From: Kofleriaceae bacterium
Lineage (GTDB): Bacteria; Myxococcota_A; Polyangia; Haliangiales; Haliangiaceae
DNA: 10,564 nt
Assembly: GCA_024642805.1 (NCBI GenBank)
Contig: JAHEAK010000124.1
Location: forward strand, 1-10,564
Direction of reading: 5' to 3'
Position numbers and translations under genes: made by a program. Below, one piece after another: positions 6,171 to 10,564 of this stretch. Numbering within the stretch: the stretch's first letter is position 1; each line of letters begins with the position of its first letter. Below the pieces are notes generated by a model, which did not search any database, was not told where the DNA came from, and worked only from the letters and a program-made list of their open reading frames with translations.

Positions 6171-6204
6171 GTCGGCGACCCTACCTGACCATTGGGAGCC
6201 TTGC

Positions 6205-7404
6205 CTATCGCTGCGCTCGCCAAACATAGAATGCCAGCAGCAAACCGACCAGGGGCAGCGGCGCCATCATTCCCACCACCGCCTGCGCGTGCAAACCCGC
6301 GTCGACAAAGAAGCCGGCGAGCATGCTCGAGAAGGCTAGTGTCAGAGTCATCGAACCAAACTCCATGGCAAAAACCCGCCCGTGGTAGCGGGGGTCCACC
6401 GCCGCCTGCAGCAAGGTCCCGGCAAAGACCCAGACCAGGCCCTGCAGAAGCCCACTCATGAAGTAGCACATGCACGCCTGATAAAACTCGCTGGCACGAC
6501 TGAGGAGCGCGTAGGTAATCGCCTGGCAGCCAAAGGCCACCGCCACGGCTGCGCGCATCTTGCCGGGCGCGTCGCCGAGCAAGACGCGGAACCAGAGGGT
6601 TCCGATGAGGGTGCCCATGCCTCGAATCGAATAGAGCAGCCCGAGCCACAGTGGCCCGCTCTTGTGTGCAAAGAGACCGCCTCCAAAGATAGGTATGAGC
6701 GCAAACACACCACCGGCCAGGGACTGGCAACTCTTGATCAAGGTTTGCGCCGCCACGGCCGGCCTCTCGAAGACGTAGCGCAAGGCATCGACAAAATCGG
6801 TTCGCTCGCGTCCACCTCCAGGCGGAGGCTGGGCTGGCAATTGGAAGAAGAAGCCAGCCGAGACTACAAAGGTCATGGCATCGATGATGAAACTCATGTT
6901 GATGCCGACCAGAGAGGTAACGCTGCCACCGAGCGCAGCCCCGATGGTCAAGGTCCCGGCCCAGGTCGCACCGCCGAGCGCATAGGCGGCGGGATACGAC
7001 TCGGCTGCGACGATGCGTGGCAAGACAGCCTGTTTGCACGGCACGGCGATTCCCGCCAGGAGTGTGGTCGCGACCGTGCACAGATACAGGCCCGGCAGGC
7101 TGCCGCTTTGGTGCACAGCGACGAAGGCGAGCGCCAAGAGCGCGCGGCCGATGTCAGTTATCAACAAGAGGCGCCTGCGATCGACCCGATCCACGAGGGG
7201 CCCGGCCAGGGGCGCCACCAAGAACACAGGCATGGTCTTGCTGACCAGCACCATGGTCAGTGCCAGGGCGCTACTGGTTAGCGAGGCCACCGCAGAATAC
7301 AGGGCAATGGTCGTGAACCAGTCGCCGAGAAAGGACACCAGCTGGCCAAAGAAGAAGAGCCGGTAAATTCGGTTGGACGACCAGAGGTCGCGATATCGGA
7401 GCAC
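6205..7404 (-). CDS. MFS transporter, EntS/MFS_3-like exporter
   Basis: This 399-residue inner-membrane protein has about 12 hydrophobic segments. The N-terminal SFLGDWFTTIAL segment and the loop 2-3 motif GPLVDRVDRRRLLLITD (about residues 68-84) fit the major facilitator superfamily. The closest group is probably the MFS_3 exporters that include the enterobactin exporter EntS. WAGTLTIGAALGGSVTSL and FIIDAMTFVVSAGFFF in transmembrane segments 5-6 also fit. Such proteins export small molecules by proton antiport; the substrate cannot be told from the sequence. The start is GTG 7404: it is preceded by an in-frame TAG three codons upstream and by AGG at 5 bases. It lies 23 bases after the PilZ-like/PEGA gene and 34 before transketolase, so it is probably co-transcribed with both. 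No siderophore or antibiotic synthesis gene is in view. Confidence 0.9.
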   Translation of the reverse strand: MLRYRDLWSSNRIYRLFFFGQLVSFLGDWFTTIALYSAVASLTSSALALTMVLVSKTMPVFLVAPLAGPLVDRVDRRRLLLITDIGRALLALAFVAVHQSGSLPGLYLCTVATTLLAGIAVPCKQAVLPRIVAAESYPAAYALGGATWAGTLTIGAALGGSVTSLVGINMSFIIDAMTFVVSAGFFFQLPAQPPPGGGRERTDFVDALRYVFERPAVAAQTLIKSCQSLAGGVFALIPIFGGGLFAHKSGPLWLGLLYSIRGMGTLIGTLWFRVLLGDAPGKMRAAVAVAFGCQAITYALLSRASEFYQACMCYFMSGLLQGLVWVFAGTLLQAAVDPRYHGRVFAMEFGSMTLTLAFSSMLAGFFVDAGLHAQAVVGMMAPLPLVGLLLAFYVWRAQR

Positions 7405-7427
7405 CTGGGCCTACGACTCGATGAGCG

Positions 7428-9932
7428 TCAACGACGGCTCGTCGTGGTTGTTCCGGACTTTCCAGCCGGCTTTTTGACCGGCCGGGAGGCAGGCTTCTTG
7501 CTGTTGCGCGTCGAGTTCTTGCGAAGAACAGCCTTTAAGGTCGTATTCTTCTTGGCATAGAGGTTATTAGAATAACTCTTATATCCTGGCATCGCCACTT
7601 GCACTTTGGCGGTCTCAAATGCTGGCACCTTCACACGAAGGGGCGTCTTGCCCACGGCTCGCGAGTTGAGAGTCACCGTCGCTTTGGCAGGCGAACTCTG
7701 AATTTGCAGGAATACATTGGGTCGCTCCAGTCGAGCCCGCAGCGGGGTTGGCTCTCCCGCCTTGACCTCGAGGGAGCGAGTAAGGGCCAGGTAGCGTGGA
7801 TGCTCGATGTGGACCTCGTGCGTGCCGCAGGGCACGATCATCTCCAAGGCCGCCCTGCTCTTCACGGATGCGATACTCACCTCGGCATCCTTTGGCACGA
7901 GATCGAGAGTCACCGTGCAGTCGCCGGCGTTGGCATTGGCGTTGGAATCCGGGTTGGAATCTGGGTTGGAATCTGGGTTGGTGCCGAGCCCGAGCTCTGC
8001 CGGATCCACCTGCTGAGTGTCCCCGTCCTCACTGGCAAGCTGGGGGTCGCCCTCGTCGAGAACTGGCTCTTGGTCTGCTTCTTGAGGTGGCGCCACCAGA
8101 GCAGCGGGGTCGCCAGCATCGCCCTTCGTGGTCGCTGGCTCCTTGCTCGAGCCGAGTGAGCCGAGTGTTGGTTCATCCTGGGCGGCCGTCTTCTCAGATG
8201 CCTCTGCGGGCCCTTTGGCGCTTTTCTTGTCGCCGCCGGCCAGCATGCCAAAGCCAAGACCCGCGACCAGGCACAAACCAAGGAGGCCCAGGGCCTGATT
8301 GCGGCCGATGACGATCATCTTGCGACGAGGTATGACCTCCGGATCAATCGGCAGTCCCGCATAGGGCGACTCGTCTGCACGAAGCGCGTGCATGTCGGGC
8401 CTGTGGTCGGGAATCATGAAGCCCTGGACGGGACTCGCCGCGCCTTGTTCGATCGGCATGGCTCCCCAGGCAGGCGTCTCTTCCGGCGTCTCTTCTGGCG
8501 TGTTGTCGACGGGCGAGAGAGGGCCTGCGGGCGCCAGCGTGTCTGTGGGCGCCAACGCGTCTGCGGGTGCTAGAGCGTCGGCGGGCGCCAGGGCGTGTGC
8601 GGGCGAGAGACCGTCCGCGGATGCCGAGTCAGAGCTGGCAGCGGCATCGCCAGAAGCTATCGCCGCCGCCGCGCCCCGCTCGCCGAGCGATGCGCTGGCA
8701 GGTGCACCGGGGACCGAGGCCATCACGGGATTCGCTGGTAGCGAAGCCAGCGGCGCTACCACTGGGATCGAGGGCACCTTGGCCAGTGTCGCTACCGGCG
8801 CGATGGCTGGGATCGAGGGCACGGTGCCCAGAGCGGGAAGCGAAGGGCGCGCCGCGCTCGGGACCTTGGCGGGCGCTGGCGAGTCTTCCGATGGCTCGCT
8901 CTCACCGGAATGAGGCAGCTTGGGCGGCCGCGGAACGTACTTGAGCCGCTGGTCTTCGGCGACCTGTGCCGCTGCAAGGGCCTTGACCTGCGTGTTGTCC
9001 AGAGCATCAGGAGCCGAGTCGAAATCGGGCAGCGCATCAGGGCTCAACAGATCGACGAGCGCTTGGCTGGTCTCAGCAGCCGCCGGCGGTGTGCCAAGCT
9101 CGGCGACCAGGCCGGCAATATCGGTCTCCCCTGTTTCTTCGTAGAGCGTGCACTCCACGAAGGCCTCCAAGCTGGTGGCACTCAGCTCCCCGAAGGGATT
9201 GGCTGGCAAGATGATCCTGGAGCCCTGCGTGCGCTCAGGAGCACTCCCTTTGGTCGAGCTATCAGAACTCGTGGAGGCCGCGGCATCCCCAGGCGCATCC
9301 CCAGGCGCACTCCCAGGCGCACTCCCAGGCGCACTCCCAGGCGCACTCCCAGGCGCACTCCCAGGCGCACTCCCAGGCGCACTCCCTGCGGCATCCCTTG
9401 CGTCACTCCCTTGTGCATTCTCCGGGGCGGCGTCAGCGAGAGCCGCCGGTTCCGCCTCGACATTGGTAGGCGCTTCCGCGTCTTCGTCTTGCGCGCCCTC
9501 CGACTCGACCTTCTTGGCGGCCGCCAAGATGCTCAAGTCTGGGATTTGCACCACGGTCGGCAGCTCGAAATTCTGCGTGCTCGGAGGCTTTGCAATCGAG
9601 ATGTTGGTGCCCGTGACGGCGTTGAGCTCGTCGAGCAGAATTCGGCCCATCGCATCGAGCTTGCTGAACTCGATGACCATTCCCGGCCGGCCATAGGCGT
9701 TGTCAGCATTCTCGTAGGACTCGGTGACTGTGCCTGAGCCACGCATGACTGGCTTGCCATCTTTCAAGGTGATGGCAAAGCGCGTCTCGAAACCAACCGC
9801 CCTCGGGCCTCGGGTCGCAATGAAGATGCTGTTGGGTCTGGCAAACTTTCGAAAGACCGCAGTGAATTCGTCCAGAGTTGAACAGCCCGAAGCGATTCGC
9901 AACCCCTTGCCCACCTTCGGCTTCGTCCCCAT
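7428..9932 (-). CDS. PilZ-like domain / membrane span / PEGA domain protein
   Basis: The 834-residue protein has an N-terminal domain at about residues 11-105 (STLDEFTAVFRKF, IFIATRGPRAVGFETRFAI, GSGTVTESYENADNAYGRPG, IEFSKLD). It resembles the divergent PilZ-like domains found in many copies in myxobacteria. No canonical RxxxR c-di-GMP motif is evident. A long disordered Ala/Pro/Ser/Glu region follows, with a SAPG repeat (183-214) and an isolated conserved-looking block NPFGELSATSLEAFVECTLY (245-264). After a basic flank (PRRK) one transmembrane helix spans about 546-565. An acidic linker and an SNPD repeat (653-664) lead to two PEGA-like domains (about 672-735 and 739-804) and a Lys/Arg tail. 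The likely topology is cytoplasmic head and periplasmic PEGA end. ATG 9932 is chosen because the domain begins there, though its ribosome site is weak and GTG 9938 is possible. The frame is open to 10160 but would run into the divergent peptidase gene. First gene of a three-gene operon. Confidence 0.85.
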   Translation of the reverse strand: MGTKPKVGKGLRIASGCSTLDEFTAVFRKFARPNSIFIATRGPRAVGFETRFAITLKDGKPVMRGSGTVTESYENADNAYGRPGMVIEFSKLDAMGRILLDELNAVTGTNISIAKPPSTQNFELPTVVQIPDLSILAAAKKVESEGAQDEDAEAPTNVEAEPAALADAAPENAQGSDARDAAGSAPGSAPGSAPGSAPGSAPGSAPGSAPGDAPGDAAASTSSDSSTKGSAPERTQGSRIILPANPFGELSATSLEAFVECTLYEETGETDIAGLVAELGTPPAAAETSQALVDLLSPDALPDFDSAPDALDNTQVKALAAAQVAEDQRLKYVPRPPKLPHSGESEPSEDSPAPAKVPSAARPSLPALGTVPSIPAIAPVATLAKVPSIPVVAPLASLPANPVMASVPGAPASASLGERGAAAAIASGDAAASSDSASADGLSPAHALAPADALAPADALAPTDTLAPAGPLSPVDNTPEETPEETPAWGAMPIEQGAASPVQGFMIPDHRPDMHALRADESPYAGLPIDPEVIPRRKMIVIGRNQALGLLGLCLVAGLGFGMLAGGDKKSAKGPAEASEKTAAQDEPTLGSLGSSKEPATTKGDAGDPAALVAPPQEADQEPVLDEGDPQLASEDGDTQQVDPAELGLGTNPDSNPDSNPDSNANANAGDCTVTLDLVPKDAEVSIASVKSRAALEMIVPCGTHEVHIEHPRYLALTRSLEVKAGEPTPLRARLERPNVFLQIQSSPAKATVTLNSRAVGKTPLRVKVPAFETAKVQVAMPGYKSYSNNLYAKKNTTLKAVLRKNSTRNSKKPASRPVKKPAGKSGTTTTSRR
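7929..7981 (-). repeat. 12-bp tandem repeat encoding SNPD
   Basis: Read on the plus strand, the unit GTTGGAATCyGG occurs at 7941-7952, 7953-7964 and 7965-7976. A diverged copy is at 7929-7940 and a partial one to 7981. On the coding strand it gives Asn-Pro-Asp-Ser repeats decaying to Asn-Ala-Asn-Ala, just before the first PEGA-like domain. Confidence 0.85.
8473..8508 (-). repeat. Short 12-bp repeat encoding EETP
   Basis: GGCGTCTCTTCC (8473-8484) and GGCGTCTCTTCT (8485-8496) differ by one base, and a diverged third copy runs to 8508. They encode Glu-Glu-Thr-Pro twice within the disordered cytoplasmic region. Confidence 0.7.
8527..8610 (-). repeat. 18-bp tandem repeat encoding a hexapeptide (APADAL)
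   Basis: Four copies of an 18-bp unit beginning GCGGGCGCCAGCG lie at 8527-8544, 8545-8562, 8563-8580 and 8581-8598, with a partial copy to 8610. Copies differ at several positions. On the coding strand they give Ala-Pro-Ala-Asp-Ala-Leu and variants. Confidence 0.8.
8733..8822 (-). repeat. 45-bp duplication encoding VPSIPxxAPxAxL
   Basis: Two 15-residue blocks, VPSIPAIAPVATLAK and VPSIPVVAPLASLPA, stand head to tail, a 45-base period. The sequences have drifted, so this is older than the SAPG repeat in the same gene. Confidence 0.65.
9289..9420 (-). repeat. 12-bp tandem repeat, seven perfect copies, encoding SAPG
   Basis: CCAGGCGCACTC is repeated seven times without change at 9301-9384. A one-off copy is at 9289-9300, and increasingly diverged copies are at 9385-9396, 9397-9408 and 9409-9420. 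On the coding strand it gives a Gly-Ser-Ala-Pro tetrapeptide run. Identical central copies with decayed edges point to recent expansion by slippage. Gain or loss of units keeps the frame. Confidence 0.95.
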
Positions 9933-10098
9933 CGCCACGCGTGCATAGTAGCCCAGGATCCCGCTCACGAATAGCGGCGCCGGTGTACGCTGGAATGCCA
10001 CCCTCGATGTGGCTCGGGGCGTGAGCTGGGTCGAGGCGACGATGCTCGTTGCCGCCCTTCTTGCTCCATTGCCGCCGAGCGGGCACAGTAGCCGCCTG

Positions 10099-10564
10099 AT
10101 GCGCACGATCGCCCCTCTGCCCCTCGTCCTTGGGGCGCTGAGTTTTTTTGCCTGCGGCAAGAAGGATGAGCACCAGGCTCAGAAAAGTCCGCCGCCCCGG
10201 CTCGAGCCCAACGAGGTCATCGCGAGCGCGGCGCCCGCCACAGACCTTGTCAGCTATGAGTTGAGCTTCGCGGATGCCGCCCACCACTACGTTCATGTGC
10301 GTGCCAGCTATCCGACGCCCGCCAATGTCGAAATCGATCTGAGCATGCCCGTGTGGACACCTGGATCGTATTTGGTGCGCGAGTACGCCCGCAACGTCGA
10401 GGAGGTCAAGGCCAGCTCAAGCACTGGCGAAGCCCTGCCCTTCACCAAGACCAGCAAGAACCGCTGGCACCTGCGCACGGGCGCTCGTGCCGGCATCGTC
10501 GTCGAGTACAAGGTCTACTGTCGTGAAGTCTCGGTGCGCACCAACTTCGTCGACAGTGACTTCG
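10099..10564 (+). CDS. M61 (glycyl aminopeptidase-like) lipoprotein, N-terminal part
   Basis: The frame from ATG 10099 runs off the right edge after 155 codons. MRTIAPLPLVLGALSFFAC is a lipoprotein signal with acceptor Cys19; the -3 residue is Phe rather than the usual Leu, so the lipobox is imperfect. After a Lys/Pro-rich linker comes the N-terminal beta domain of M61 peptidases: YELSFADAAHHYVHVRASYP, then MPVWTPGSYLVREYARNVEE, KNRWHL and VYCREVSVRTNFVDSDF. The zinc-binding HExxH site would lie beyond the window, so activity cannot be judged. An in-frame ATG at 10042 has a better ribosome site (GAGG, 5 bases away), but it would give an unusually long signal sequence; 10099 is preferred on signal-peptide length. 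The gene is divergent from the PilZ-like/PEGA operon, 166 bases away. Confidence 0.85.
   Translation, partial: MRTIAPLPLVLGALSFFACGKKDEHQAQKSPPPRLEPNEVIASAAPATDLVSYELSFADAAHHYVHVRASYPTPANVEIDLSMPVWTPGSYLVREYARNVEEVKASSSTGEALPFTKTSKNRWHLRTGARAGIVVEYKVYCREVSVRTNFVDSDF

Noticed and set aside
4782..6188. Plus-strand open frame of 468 codons opposite transketolase
   Set aside because: It mirrors a highly conserved transketolase gene, has no ribosome site and its sequence resembles no protein family; long antisense frames are common opposite GC-rich genes.
6382..7281. Plus-strand open frame of 299 codons opposite the MFS gene
   Set aside because: Its His/Arg/Gln-rich composition without hydrophobic cores is typical of an antisense shadow; the minus strand has clear MFS motifs.
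9933..10160. N-terminal extension of the PilZ-like/PEGA protein by 76 residues
   Set aside because: The extension is Arg-rich without domain character and would overlap the divergent lipoprotein signal peptide; ATG 9932 directly precedes the folded domain.

Overview
The window looks like chromosomal DNA of a GC-rich, large-genome Gram-negative bacterium, most likely Myxococcota (the old Deltaproteobacteria). The reasons are lipoproteins and secreted proteins of kinds common there, a protein joining a PilZ-like domain, a membrane span and PEGA domains, an M61-type peptidase lipoprotein, Ala/Pro/Glu/Gly-rich disordered proteins, and GTG starts. No tRNA, rRNA, transposase, integrase, phage gene or CRISPR array was seen.

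Layout. At the left edge a minus-strand frame (1-282, open at the window end) resembles part of a LamG/concanavalin A-like domain. A short 12-bp tandem repeat separates it from a 156-residue uncharacterised gene (370-840, minus), whose stop codon lies inside that repeat. A 357-base divergent intergenic region follows, with an 18-bp imperfect palindrome and a possible promoter. Three plus-strand genes come next, each with its own ribosome site: a cysteine-ladder lipoprotein (1198-2226) ended by a strong hairpin; a disordered protein with an acidic N-terminal half and a basic Gly/Arg/Pro-rich C-terminal half (2363-3523); and a small secreted protein (3643-4149). The last converges on a three-gene minus-strand operon: PilZ-like/PEGA protein (7428-9932), then an MFS exporter (6205-7404), then transketolase (4176-6170), with gaps of only 23 and 34 bases. 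Divergent from that operon, a lipoprotein with an M61 aminopeptidase N-terminal domain begins at 10099 and runs off the right edge.

How the genes may work together. Only transketolase has a firm enzymatic role, in the non-oxidative pentose phosphate pathway. The MFS protein exports an unknown compound. The PilZ-like/PEGA protein is built to span the inner membrane with a cytoplasmic head and a periplasmic PEGA end. Nothing in the sequence shows that the three share a pathway, although the spacing implies co-transcription. The other genes are mostly envelope or disordered proteins of unknown function.

The most distinctive feature of the window is its in-frame short tandem repeats with periods of 12, 15, 18, 30 and 45 bases. 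They occur inside three unrelated genes and at one stop codon, and always keep the reading frame.
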